DNA of 45,993 nucleotides from Lentisphaeria bacterium UBA7640 (GCA_002483765.1 DLIO01000111.1:25108-71100), one strand, 5' to 3'. Shown: positions 35,655 to 44,331, counted from the first letter of the stretch. The notes: generated by a model from the sequence alone, not told the origin. Program-made: numbers and translations.

Positions 35655-36422
35655 ATGAGAAAATTTGCAATAATGATGGCATTATCAGTCGCAGTATGTT
35701 ATGGGTCTTTCGCAACGGAAGATGTATTGAAATTATCAAAGGCAGGTGATTTCCCTAAACCAGTAACTGTGGTTGAGGCAGATGGGGAAAAAGTGTTTGA
35801 GGTTACTCCTCGAGCGAATAGATCGACCAAGTATTTTATAGTTGATCTGGAGAAAACCTATTTGTTAAAGGGATCGTTTCGTAACCTTTCGCAAGAAGAT
35901 GTCAGCGTTTATTTTGGCTTTGAGCCACTTGATTCAAACGGCAATGTGATTTCTCCTCAGCATGTCAATTGTGCTAAAGGTACCGAAACAGAATTAGCCG
36001 AAGCGGTGAACATAGGAGACACCTCTATTAAATTAAAAGACGGAGCGGGCTGGAAAAAGGCAAAAAAACACTGGTTTGTTGCATTCAATGCCAAAGACGA
36101 TCTTAGTGATTTGCCGAATCGTGATTTATCACCCAACATAGATTCCGCAAGCGTTAATGAAGTGATGCTGTCTAGGCCGATCGAAAGGACATATCCCGTT
36201 GGAACCCAAATACGTGCACAATTATCAGGTAACACTTTTCTTTATACCGCAGGTTATCGCAAGACCAGCAATCAATGGCAGGAGTTTTCTGGTAAAATCC
36301 AGGGCAAAGGATGGCGCCTTGGAACGGCAAAAGCCCGTATTCTTGTTTATCCGCGCCCAAACAAAAATAATCTTCAAGCAAAAATACAGTTTAAAGACAT
36401 TTCTGTTGAGATACTAGATTAA
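35655..36422 (+). CDS. Secreted beta-rich protein, possible carbohydrate-binding
   Basis: A 255-residue protein with a signal peptide (MRKFAIMMALSVAVCYGSFA, cut near 20). The mature part has strand-like segments with regular aromatics (YFIVDLEKTYLLKGSFRNL, VSVYFGFEPLD, WFVAFNA, TFLYTAGYRK, WQEFSGKIQGKGW, ARILVYPRP, IQFKDISVEI), which fits a jelly-roll carbohydrate-binding fold. The family was not recognised. A strong AAGGAG lies before the start. It is the last gene of the AraC-linked glycan locus, though 206 bases apart from the previous gene, so it may have its own promoter. Confidence 0.6.
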   Translation: MRKFAIMMALSVAVCYGSFATEDVLKLSKAGDFPKPVTVVEADGEKVFEVTPRANRSTKYFIVDLEKTYLLKGSFRNLSQEDVSVYFGFEPLDSNGNVISPQHVNCAKGTETELAEAVNIGDTSIKLKDGAGWKKAKKHWFVAFNAKDDLSDLPNRDLSPNIDSASVNEVMLSRPIERTYPVGTQIRAQLSGNTFLYTAGYRKTSNQWQEFSGKIQGKGWRLGTAKARILVYPRPNKNNLQAKIQFKDISVEILD

Positions 36423-36548
36423 GTCGGGATCAAACGCGCATGGCACGGCGCCATCCAGTCGTGCGCCCTTTCCAACCGAAACCTTTTAACACTTGCAAGT
36501 AGTTGGGGAGCTGAATTGTCCTGTTTTACGACACCAACACCATGATAA

Positions 36549-36590
36549 AACTACTTTATTGACAAATATAAAAAATAATATAAAGTAGTT
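36549..36590. repeat. 11-bp perfect inverted repeat with embedded -35 element
   Basis: AACTACTTTAT (36549-36559) and ATAAAGTAGTT (36580-36590) with a 20-base AT-rich spacer. TTGACA (36559-36564) followed 16 bases later by TAAAGT looks like a promoter pointing rightward, where no + strand gene follows before gyrA. Confidence 0.45.
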
Positions 36591-36721
36591 CTGTGATAAC
36601 GAACGAGACGTTCGCGTGATATAATTATTACAAAATCTCAGCACTATTTAAAACCTGTAATATCTTTTCAAGTCGGATGCGGATAGCATATTATTCAATA
36701 TTGTTTTGTTTTCATGGTACT

Positions 36722-36742
36722 ATAATGCGCGCGTGAATTATA
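36722..36742. repeat. GC palindrome, degenerate half copy
   Basis: ATAATGCGCGCGTGAATTA matches the right half of copy 2 (ATGCGCGCGCGAATTT) with two changes, while the left GC arm is missing. Confidence 0.5.
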
Positions 36743-36790
36743 AACACAAGTTACGTTGATTTTTTCACGTCATTCTTGTTGTTTGTATTC

Positions 36791-36810
36791 GCCATATCGA
36801 ATGATGTGGC
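36791..36810. repeat. GAAT-loop hairpin repeat, copy 2
   Basis: GCCATATC-GAAT-GATGTGGC, an 8-bp stem with one T-G pair and a GAAT loop. It differs from copy 1 at three stem bases, two of which keep pairing as wobbles. Confidence 0.65.
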
Positions 36811-37012
36811 GTGGATGAAATCCTTTTCTTATTTCTCCCTTTGCATTCTCTCTGAGCCTCCGTGGCTCTGTGTTAATTTCCCCTTCTCCCGCTCTTTTGC
36901 CCAATTCCTGTTTTCCCCAAATCTACCTCCTAACTTCTAACTCCTACATTCTTCCCTTTGCACAGACAGGAATGTAGCTGTGTGAATCGGGAAATTTTCT
37001 GCGGTGTTGCTT

Positions 37013-38311
37013 TTATTTGGGCGGGGTAGGTGGTTTGTTTCCTTTTTCGGCTGTTGGAGGTTTTTCTGGGCCGCGTTTGATTTTAGACGGATCGAGCCAG
37101 CCGGCGATGCGGCATCTGGTCAATGGCCCTTCTTTGTCTTCTGGATCAAGCAAGACGCCGATTATCCCTACGGCTAAATTCGTTGTTTCGCCGTTTAGTT
37201 TCAATGCGTAAAGTTCTAATGCGAAGCCTTCCGGGTCATCACCAATGTGACAACGACGGTATTCATTTTCGGCACCAATCTGAATCTCAATAATATTATC
37301 ATTGATGATATTATTGAGATTATTCAATCGTCCAAAAATTTGGACATAACTGTCATTTTTGCTAACGATAACACGACGGCTTGTCCTGACTTTGCGCGAA
37401 CCTGTTAAATAGGCATTCTCAACCACTAATTGTTTGAATTGCGGGCCCCGCTTGACAACTCCTTTGACCTTAACTATTGACCATGGGGCATTTCCAATAT
37501 CTGGTGACTCGTCAAAGAAACAGATAACGTTATCACCCAAGATGGGCATTAAATATTTGCCCTGGTATGCACCCCATAATTTATCACCAGCATCGATTTT
37601 ACGAATTGTACTGGGTTGAGCCAATCCAGAAATGGTAGGCGTTTTATCTTGAAGCTTTAGATTGAAAACTCCATTAGGGTATAGATATTTTGTGTACAGA
37701 ATATTGGCACTTAGGGCACCGGGGAGCTCGTTTGGTGCTATTGGAGTTGCTGTTTTTTCTTCTTGGTTTAGCTCTGTGGGCTTTTCTTCATCCAATTCCA
37801 TGCCGTAATTATTGGTGAGCAAGGTTGGCTGGGGCTTGGGTTTTTGGTCGAATTTGGCAATAAATCCAGAGGCTTTAGCATCTGGCATGGTCGCAACCCA
37901 GATACCGTTTCCGTTATCAAATTTAATCATGGCTCTAATCTGTTCTTTAGGTGAAACGTTATCCATTGCCGACCAATTTTGGAACACCACCGCTTTGCCG
38001 TCTGGAGTTATCCATTGGCCTGCCTCATTCCTAGTAATTCCAATAAAAAAATTGCCAACGTAATTGCCGAACTGTTTTGTTATAAAATCATTTTCGTCCT
38101 TGGAGAGTGGCGCGAATAGTGTTCCACCGTGGCTGGCTGCTGTTTTGGCAGCATCTTCAAAGCTACAGAACCCAGTATAAAGCCGATAAAACTTTTGTTC
38201 GAACTCCGTATCGGTAGTAGTGCCAAAAGTCAGAGTGCCCGGAATAGCATCTTGTGCGACACTACCCATCGTGTAAATGGCCAAACAAAGCCATAAGACA
38301 TATAATCTCAT
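37013..38311 (-). CDS. Secreted protein with C-type-lectin-like domain
   Basis: A 432-residue protein with a signal peptide (cut about 20, VAQ-DA). Residues ~35-150 have a C-type lectin-like layout: FYRLYTGFCSFEDAAKTAASHGGTLF, DENDFITKQF, FFIGITRNEAGQWITPDG, FQNWSAMD, NGIWVA. Disulfide cysteines are nearly absent, as in some bacterial lectin folds. After a Pro-rich linker, residues ~230-410 are beta-rich and unrecognised (ANAYLTGSRKVRTSRRVIV, EIQIGAENEYRRCHIGDD), and the tail is Pro/Lys-rich (PPTPPK). It may bind surface or foreign glycans. The gene lies 62 bases downstream of the HPr-like gene and may be read with it. Confidence 0.72.
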   Translation of the reverse strand: MRLYVLWLCLAIYTMGSVAQDAIPGTLTFGTTTDTEFEQKFYRLYTGFCSFEDAAKTAASHGGTLFAPLSKDENDFITKQFGNYVGNFFIGITRNEAGQWITPDGKAVVFQNWSAMDNVSPKEQIRAMIKFDNGNGIWVATMPDAKASGFIAKFDQKPKPQPTLLTNNYGMELDEEKPTELNQEEKTATPIAPNELPGALSANILYTKYLYPNGVFNLKLQDKTPTISGLAQPSTIRKIDAGDKLWGAYQGKYLMPILGDNVICFFDESPDIGNAPWSIVKVKGVVKRGPQFKQLVVENAYLTGSRKVRTSRRVIVSKNDSYVQIFGRLNNLNNIINDNIIEIQIGAENEYRRCHIGDDPEGFALELYALKLNGETTNLAVGIIGVLLDPEDKEGPLTRCRIAGWLDPSKIKRGPEKPPTAEKGNKPPTPPK

Positions 38312-38373
38312 AAAACATCCTTAATAAAGTTATAGATGGAAAGGTTTAAATAACTGAATGAAATTTTCGTGCC

Positions 38374-38655
38374 CTATTGCCTAGGCGGAAAATCAAACTC
38401 AGTGGCGAATAGTTCTGCTATTTCGCCAATGGCTTCCTCTTCATTTTTGCCAGTAGCTTGGATCGTCACTTCATCCCCACAATGCAACCCTAGCGCAATC
38501 AGGCTTAGTATGCTGTTCAGTTCCACTGAATCTCGCCCTTTAGCAAGAACTGTAAAAACACAGTCTGGAAATTTTTGGATCTTATTCAAAATGGCGCTGG
38601 ATGGGCGACAATGAATACCTGCTTGATTAATAATTTTCACTGTTTTTTCAACCAT
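38374..38655 (-). CDS. HPr-like phosphocarrier protein
   Basis: I used the ATG at 38655 (93 residues); an ATG 69 bases upstream would add an atypical 23-residue tail. The phosphorylation histidine lies in NQAGIHCRPSSAI (usual form GLHARPA), and the regulatory-serine region is VELNSILSLIALGLHCGDEV, where the Ser of KSIM is kept as NSIL. HPr carries phosphate from PTS enzyme I to sugar transporters, or acts only as a regulator if there is no PTS; no PTS enzyme is in this window. It is divergent from gyrA. Confidence 0.85.
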   Translation of the reverse strand: MVEKTVKIINQAGIHCRPSSAILNKIQKFPDCVFTVLAKGRDSVELNSILSLIALGLHCGDEVTIQATGKNEEEAIGEIAELFATEFDFPPRQ

Positions 38656-38905
38656 ACATTCTCGTGGCTCCCATTTTTCATGTTTAGTGATGAGTTCTAA
38701 AATATAGTGAATATAGAACTTCATAATGTTTTTTCAACGCTACAACGGGTAAGATATGCAAACAAAATTAAAGATTTGATTCTTAGCGACAACAGCTATA
38801 AAATTACACCGAAAAATAGCCTTTTAAACTTGTTAATAAGCCATCAAGGTATATCTTAATAAGATATTATTTAAACTTAAAACAACCAGCGACAGGGATA
38901 TAAAC

Positions 38906-41650
38906 ATGACTGAATCCGAACGTAGAGATTTTCCGATTTGTATTGAAGACATTATGCACACTGCGTATTTGCAGTATTCCTTAAGTGTAAACGTCGGCCG
39001 TGCAATTCCTGACGTTCGCGATGGCTTGAAGCCCGTGACACGCCGTATTCTGTATGCCATGCGTCAGATGGGCCTGACAAAATCACACGCATATACAAAA
39101 AGTGCTAAAGTCGTCGGTGAAGTGATTGGTAAATATCATCCTCATGGTGACGGTTCCGTTTATGATGCAATGGTGCGCTTGGCGCAAGATTTTGCGATGC
39201 GCATGCCGTTGGTTGATGGCCAGGGTAACTTCGGAAGTATTGATGGCGACCCAGCCGCTGCGTATCGTTACACCGAGTGTCGTCTAGAACGTTTAGCGGA
39301 AGAACTACTGCGTGACATTGAAAAAGACACTGTTGACATGACACCGACTTTTGATGAGTCTGGTAGTGAACCAGCAGTGTTGCCGGCAATGTTCCCACAC
39401 CTCTTGATTAATGGTAACACCGGTATCGGGGTTGGAATGGCAACCAACATTCCGCCACATCGTTTGAGCGAAGTAATTAACGCTACTATTCTTCTTCTTG
39501 AAAACCCGACTGCAACTATTGATGAATTGATGGAGTTTTTGCCAGGACCAGATTTTCCAACCGGGGCGATTATTCGTGGAAAAAAAGAAATTCGCCGACT
39601 TTATCATACAGGAAAAGGATCAATCCGCATCCGTTCACGTGCAGAAATCATAGAAAAAGATGGTCGCGAACAGATTATAATTACCGAAATCCCTTATGCC
39701 GTCAACAAAGAAAATATGGTCAAACGTATTGCTGACTTGGTGAAAGAGAAACGTATTATCGATATCTCCAACATTCGCGACGAATCCAGTCGCCGTGTTG
39801 GAATCCGAGTAGTGGTTGATGTTAAACGTGGCGCAATGGGGTCAGTCGTTCTAAATCAATTATATGCGATTGGTGGCTTAGAAAGCAGTTTCGGAGCCTC
39901 AATGTTGGTGGTTGACCATAACCGGCCACGAATCATGAACTTATCGCAGATTTTACAAGCGTTTATTGACCATCGCATGGAAGTAGTGATTCGGAGAGCG
40001 AATTTTGAATTACGGAAAGCTGAGGCCCGTGCTCACATTCTCGAGGGTTTACTGATTGCTGTAGCCAATATTGACGATGTGGTTAGAATTATTCGCGAAT
40101 CGCAGACCAAAGAGGAAGCCGGAAATCATTTGATGGCACGTTTCGAGCTAACTAAAATTCAAGCGGACGCCATTTTAGAAATGCGCCTCCACCAGCTGAC
40201 CGGCTTGGCTATCGACGATATTCAAAAAGAGTATGATGAAGTCAAAAAATTCATCGAATACCTCAATGAATTACTGTCCAGCCGCGAAAAACGAATTGAG
40301 ATGATTAAAGGTGAACTGGAAGAGATTCGGGACAAATATGATGATAAACGCCGTTCTGAAATCACTTTTGATGATTCCGATCTAGATATGGCCGACCTAA
40401 TCCCGCAACAAGATTGTGTCATTACGGTTTCTAGTACCGGTTATATTAAAAGAATGTCAGCAGCCGATTTCGAAACTCAACATCGCGGCGGCAAAGGCAA
40501 CCGAGGTATGGATATTAAGGATGGCGACTTCGTTGAACATCTATTTTTTGCCAATAGCCATGATCTGATTTTCTTTTTCACTGACAAAGGCGTGATGCAC
40601 TGGTTGAAAGTCTTTGAAATCCCGGAAGGTTCTAAGATCTCCAAAGGCAAAGCGATTGTTAATATGATCAAAATCGAGCCAGGCGAACGGATCCGGGCAA
40701 TGCTGACCTTAAATGAGCAAAACCTAGATAATCCTGATCGTTACATTATCATGGCGACTCGCAATGGTTATATCAAGAAAACCGCGTTACCTGCTTATAA
40801 AAACTTGAGACGTGCGGGTTTGCGTTCAATTATCATTGAAGAGAATGATGACTTAATTGATGTGTTCATGTGCGGTACTGGCGATGAAATTATTCTTTGT
40901 ACCGGCAAAGGGATGGCATGTCGCTTCGCGCAAAGCGATGTCCGGGCAATGGGACGCACTACTCGTGGTGTTACTGGAATCCGTTTCAAAATTGAAGGCG
41001 ATTATGTTGTTAGCATGGTCGTTTCTACTACGGAAGAATCAGATGTGTTAGAAGACCTTGAAACTAACGACGCAGCCCTAGATACAGAAAGTGCCATCGA
41101 TGCTGATATTGAAGTTGAAGACGGTATTGAGGATGATGTGGAACTAGAAGACGAAGTTGACGCTGAAGCCGAAGTTGAAGTTAGTGACGAACCGGAAATG
41201 TTGGTAATCTCAGATGGCGGAATTGGCAAGCGCAGTTACGTCTCCGCGTATCGCAAAACACGACGCGGTGCCAAAGGTGTGCTGAATATCCGGTTACGTG
41301 AAAACGAACTAGTCATTGCGGCATTGTTGGTTGAGTCTGGCGAAAAAGCGATGTTAATTACCGAACGTGGTCAAGTCGTTAAAATTCCAATTGATGAAGT
41401 TCGTCGTGTCGGCCGCAATTCTGTTGGCGTTACAGTGATGAAAATGAAATACAAAAACGACCGTATCACTAGCGCAATTAAAATAACTGACGATGATGAG
41501 GATGAAGAAGAGATAATCGACACTGATCTCGAAAATCCCGAAAACAATGTCCCAGAAACTGAAAACAGCGAATCGTCGGAAGAAACCGCCCCTGAAGCCA
41601 TCATCCCCGGAACCGGAGAAACGGATTCCAATCCAGAAAATGCCGAATGA
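38906..41650 (+). CDS. gyrA: DNA gyrase subunit A
   Basis: A 914-residue type II topoisomerase subunit, numbered like E. coli. The cleavage domain shows KYHPHGDGSVYD (77-87) and catalytic Arg121-Tyr122 (AYRYTE). The coiled coil and C-gate follow, then a C-terminal beta-pinwheel from ~500 with a GyrA-box-like HRGGKGNRG. Position 83 is Gly instead of Ser; Asp87 is kept. A 56-residue acidic stretch (about 709-764, no Lys or Arg) interrupts the pinwheel, and the protein ends in another acidic tail. It introduces negative supercoils with GyrB, which is not in the window. The folP start overlaps its 3' end by 11 bases. Confidence 0.96.
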   Translation: MTESERRDFPICIEDIMHTAYLQYSLSVNVGRAIPDVRDGLKPVTRRILYAMRQMGLTKSHAYTKSAKVVGEVIGKYHPHGDGSVYDAMVRLAQDFAMRMPLVDGQGNFGSIDGDPAAAYRYTECRLERLAEELLRDIEKDTVDMTPTFDESGSEPAVLPAMFPHLLINGNTGIGVGMATNIPPHRLSEVINATILLLENPTATIDELMEFLPGPDFPTGAIIRGKKEIRRLYHTGKGSIRIRSRAEIIEKDGREQIIITEIPYAVNKENMVKRIADLVKEKRIIDISNIRDESSRRVGIRVVVDVKRGAMGSVVLNQLYAIGGLESSFGASMLVVDHNRPRIMNLSQILQAFIDHRMEVVIRRANFELRKAEARAHILEGLLIAVANIDDVVRIIRESQTKEEAGNHLMARFELTKIQADAILEMRLHQLTGLAIDDIQKEYDEVKKFIEYLNELLSSREKRIEMIKGELEEIRDKYDDKRRSEITFDDSDLDMADLIPQQDCVITVSSTGYIKRMSAADFETQHRGGKGNRGMDIKDGDFVEHLFFANSHDLIFFFTDKGVMHWLKVFEIPEGSKISKGKAIVNMIKIEPGERIRAMLTLNEQNLDNPDRYIIMATRNGYIKKTALPAYKNLRRAGLRSIIIEENDDLIDVFMCGTGDEIILCTGKGMACRFAQSDVRAMGRTTRGVTGIRFKIEGDYVVSMVVSTTEESDVLEDLETNDAALDTESAIDADIEVEDGIEDDVELEDEVDAEAEVEVSDEPEMLVISDGGIGKRSYVSAYRKTRRGAKGVLNIRLRENELVIAALLVESGEKAMLITERGQVVKIPIDEVRRVGRNSVGVTVMKMKYKNDRITSAIKITDDDEDEEEIIDTDLENPENNVPETENSESSEETAPEAIIPGTGETDSNPENAE

Positions 41651-42512
41651 TAATAAAATTCTGAAGTGTAGAGGCCGCGAACTGCAATTTGGTGCCATGC
41701 CGTTATTCATGGGAGTAATAAATGTCACGCCGGATTCGTTCAGCGATGGTGGAAGATTTTTCACGACTCAGGACGCCGTTGACCGCGCAATAAAACTGAT
41801 TGCAGACGGCGCAACCATCATTGATATTGGTGGCGAATCGACTCGACCAGGTGCAGAGCCAGTTGAAGCTGACAAACAGATAGCGCGAGTCGAGCCAGTC
41901 ATTAAAAAATTGCGCTCTGTGGCTCCAGAATGTTTTATCAGTATTGACACTAGAAATTCCCGCGTCGCAGCAGCGGCATTGCGTGCCGGGGCGGACATTG
42001 TGAATGATGTCAGTGGTTTGAATTATGATCAGGAAATTGCTGCAGTGGCGGCCGAATTTGACGCTGGTTTAATTTTGATGCATATGCGTGGCCTTCCGTC
42101 TACGATGCAAAGTTCTGAAAATTCAACCTATCAAAATATCACTGAAGAAGTTAAAGTTTTTTTGAATAATGCTACCCAAAGTGCAATCAGAAGCGGCGTA
42201 AAGCGGGAAAACTTAATTATTGATCCCGGTATTGGTTTTGCCAAGTATCTTAACGGTAATCGTTGCCTGTTAACAGAAATACACAGATTGAAAGAGTTAA
42301 ATTATCCATTATTAGTTGGTATTTCCCGCAAGAAATTCATTGGAGAAGTTTTGAATATCAACAACCCAGATGAACGGATTTTCGGAACGATTGGAGTCGC
42401 GGCGTATCTGGCCGAAGCTGGAGTGGAAATCATTAGATTGCACGACATAAAACCATGCAAGGAAGCATTGACCATGTTTTTATGGTGTAAGCAGCAACAG
42501 GAGAAGCAATGA
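41640..42512 (+). CDS. folP: Dihydropteroate synthase
   Basis: A 290-residue enzyme if started at 41640, the usual length; an upstream in-frame ATG at 41547 would add 31 residues inside gyrA and is unlikely. Key motifs: MGVINVTPDSFSDGG (pterin/Mg region), DIGGESTRPGAEPV (pABA loop), IDTRNSRVAAAAL, NDVSGLNYD, LIDPGIGFAKY and the late LVGISRKKFIG (Lys of the SRK motif). It joins 4-aminobenzoate to the pterin pyrophosphate in folate synthesis. It overlaps gyrA by 11 and cdaA by 4 bases, so the three genes are translationally linked. Confidence 0.95.
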   Translation: MPNDNKILKCRGRELQFGAMPLFMGVINVTPDSFSDGGRFFTTQDAVDRAIKLIADGATIIDIGGESTRPGAEPVEADKQIARVEPVIKKLRSVAPECFISIDTRNSRVAAAALRAGADIVNDVSGLNYDQEIAAVAAEFDAGLILMHMRGLPSTMQSSENSTYQNITEEVKVFLNNATQSAIRSGVKRENLIIDPGIGFAKYLNGNRCLLTEIHRLKELNYPLLVGISRKKFIGEVLNINNPDERIFGTIGVAAYLAEAGVEIIRLHDIKPCKEALTMFLWCKQQQEKQ

Positions 42513-43330
42513 TGTCAATTATCCAGTATATCAGCCCACTGTTGGAAGTCGGGATTATGGCGTTTGTCTTTTATTTCATTCTATATTTTTTGCGTGGAAC
42601 TCGTGGTTCAAACATACTATTGGGGATTGTCATCGTTTTACTGGTAATGTGGGTACTATCGTCACATATTTTTCATTTTGAAGTTGTCAGTTTCCTACTG
42701 GATCGCATCTGGTCATTGTTGGCCGTGGCTTTAATAGTTATTTTCCACCCAGAACTGCGAAGAGCATTTGCCCAGCTTGGCACGGCACCTTTTTTTTATC
42801 GCAATCGAAAAAAAGAGGCAATAGCAGAAGTTGTCACTGCAGTGTTGAATATGTCTCGCCGTAAATGCGGGGCGTTGATTGTCTTTGAATGCGAAAATGG
42901 TTTACGCCAAATTATTGACGACGCGGTTAAGCTAGACGTTAAATTAAATTCTCTTGTCATCGAATCGTTATTCTATCCGAATTCTCCGCTACATGACGGA
43001 GCGGTTATTGTTCGCGATGATCGGATAGTTGCAGCCCATGCGATTTTGCCTTTATCGCGCGATACTAATCTCCATCATGAAATTGGCACGCGACATCGCG
43101 CCGCGATGGGCATTTCAGAAGAGTCTGATGCGGTTACATTAGTGGTGTCTGAGGAGACCGGAAAAATCAGTATGACCCATGAAGGAGTAATTCATAAAAA
43201 TCTTGGCCCAGAAAAATTGATCCGCCTTCTTAATGAATATTTGGTGGAACGTAAACCGAATAAATTAATTCCGATCAAAATGGATAATGATATCATCTAT
43301 GAGAATAACATTAGCGAGGAAGATAACTAA
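42509..43330 (+). CDS. cdaA: Diadenylate cyclase (c-di-AMP synthase)
   Basis: A 273-residue membrane protein. Three N-terminal helices (about 8-30, 35-53, 60-80) precede a DAC domain with the catalytic DGA (Asp163) in SPLHDGAVIV and the RHR motif (195-197) in GTRHRAAMG. It makes the second messenger c-di-AMP from two ATP. The three helices and lack of a DNA-binding C-terminal domain make it CdaA rather than DisA. It starts within the folP stop (ATGA overlap) and its own stop overlaps the next gene, usually its regulator. Confidence 0.96.
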   Translation: MMSIIQYISPLLEVGIMAFVFYFILYFLRGTRGSNILLGIVIVLLVMWVLSSHIFHFEVVSFLLDRIWSLLAVALIVIFHPELRRAFAQLGTAPFFYRNRKKEAIAEVVTAVLNMSRRKCGALIVFECENGLRQIIDDAVKLDVKLNSLVIESLFYPNSPLHDGAVIVRDDRIVAAHAILPLSRDTNLHHEIGTRHRAAMGISEESDAVTLVVSEETGKISMTHEGVIHKNLGPEKLIRLLNEYLVERKPNKLIPIKMDNDIIYENNISEEDN

Positions 43331-44331
43331 TGCCAGCCACTCGACCACACAGCTACTTTCGCGATCTATGGAATCGTTTGCTACGCGCGATACGCAATGA
43401 TTTTTGGCGCAAAATGATTGCGATAGCTTGCGCCATCTTGGTCTATTTCGCGATCTCTTACCAGCGCGATAACAACGACAGTATCCGAGTCCCCGTAGAA
43501 GTTATTGTGCCACAAAATTATGTGAATATGTCGTCCAAACAATATGTTAATCTACGGTTGAGTGGAAACCGCTTCTTTCTCCGTGACTCCAATCGACTCA
43601 GCCGCTTAAAGGTTGTCGTGAGAATTCCCGAACTGGCGGGAGCGCATAATATTGACGAATATCCGGTTAAAATCGACCCTTCAAACATTGAAGGATTACC
43701 AAGATTCGGTGTCAGTGCCAATAGTATAGAACCAGCTTCGTTGAGCTTAAAATTAGACCAACGAATCACCAAAGAACTAAAAATTGTGGCAAACTACAAT
43801 CAAGACGGGGAGTTACCAAGTGAGTATATGGTAGTCAAGGTTACCATGGAACCGGACACAGTAAAAGTTTCCGGGCCTGAAAGTAAACTCAAAGACGTTC
43901 AATCCATCTCAACCGAAAAAATACCGTTATCCGGCGTCAATGATAATTTTGAATATCAAGTCGATTTGCGTAAGCGCGAATTTATCACCTTTGAACAAAA
44001 TTCTGTTCGTGCGCTAGTGACGATATCTCGCCAATACGAAAATCGTTTGATGAAAGCAGTGACCGTGCGTGTATTAACACTTCCCGGTAAAAATAGCAAG
44101 GTAGAATTAGCCACTCCTTATGTTGATGTTACTTTGCGTGGAGCAAAAGATAAACTTGGGATGTTGAAAAACTCTTCGATCTGCCCTTATATTGATATTT
44201 CATCGTTCGAAAAAAGTGGCGTATATTCGGCTGAAGTCTTCTACACGGTTGATGATCCCTCGTCAATCAGTGTAAAAGAGATTTATCCTTCAAGAATTCA
44301 AATTACAATCACCACACCCACAAGCAACTAA
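43330..44331 (+). CDS. cdaR: YbbR-domain protein (CdaR-like), regulator of CdaA
   Basis: A 333-residue protein with one N-terminal membrane helix (IAIACAILVYFAISYQ, about 33-49) and an extracytoplasmic part of about three YbbR repeats, for example VPVEVIVPQN, EPDTVKVSGPESKLKDV, ISTEKIPLSGV and VRVLTLPGKNSKVEL. Proteins of this kind bind CdaA in the membrane and tune c-di-AMP output. It overlaps cdaA by one base. glmM, a usual third partner, is not present downstream. Confidence 0.9.
   Translation: MPATRPHSYFRDLWNRLLRAIRNDFWRKMIAIACAILVYFAISYQRDNNDSIRVPVEVIVPQNYVNMSSKQYVNLRLSGNRFFLRDSNRLSRLKVVVRIPELAGAHNIDEYPVKIDPSNIEGLPRFGVSANSIEPASLSLKLDQRITKELKIVANYNQDGELPSEYMVVKVTMEPDTVKVSGPESKLKDVQSISTEKIPLSGVNDNFEYQVDLRKREFITFEQNSVRALVTISRQYENRLMKAVTVRVLTLPGKNSKVELATPYVDVTLRGAKDKLGMLKNSSICPYIDISSFEKSGVYSAEVFYTVDDPSSISVKEIYPSRIQITITTPTSN

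Larger units (their letters stand above)
36423..37012. other. 590-base gap with dispersed repeats
   Basis: No gene. It holds a perfect 11-bp dyad with a TTGACA inside (36549-36590), a half copy of the GC palindrome (36722-36742), the GAAT-loop hairpin (36791-36810), then a pyrimidine-rich stretch (about 36822-36960) and two stems crossing each other (36944-36982). Confidence 0.6.

Noticed and set aside
41024..41200. Frameshift in gyrA causing the acidic block
   Set aside because: The frame is continuous, and normal pinwheel sequence resumes in the same frame after it.
42509..43330. DisA instead of CdaA
   Set aside because: Three N-terminal membrane helices and no DNA-binding domain.
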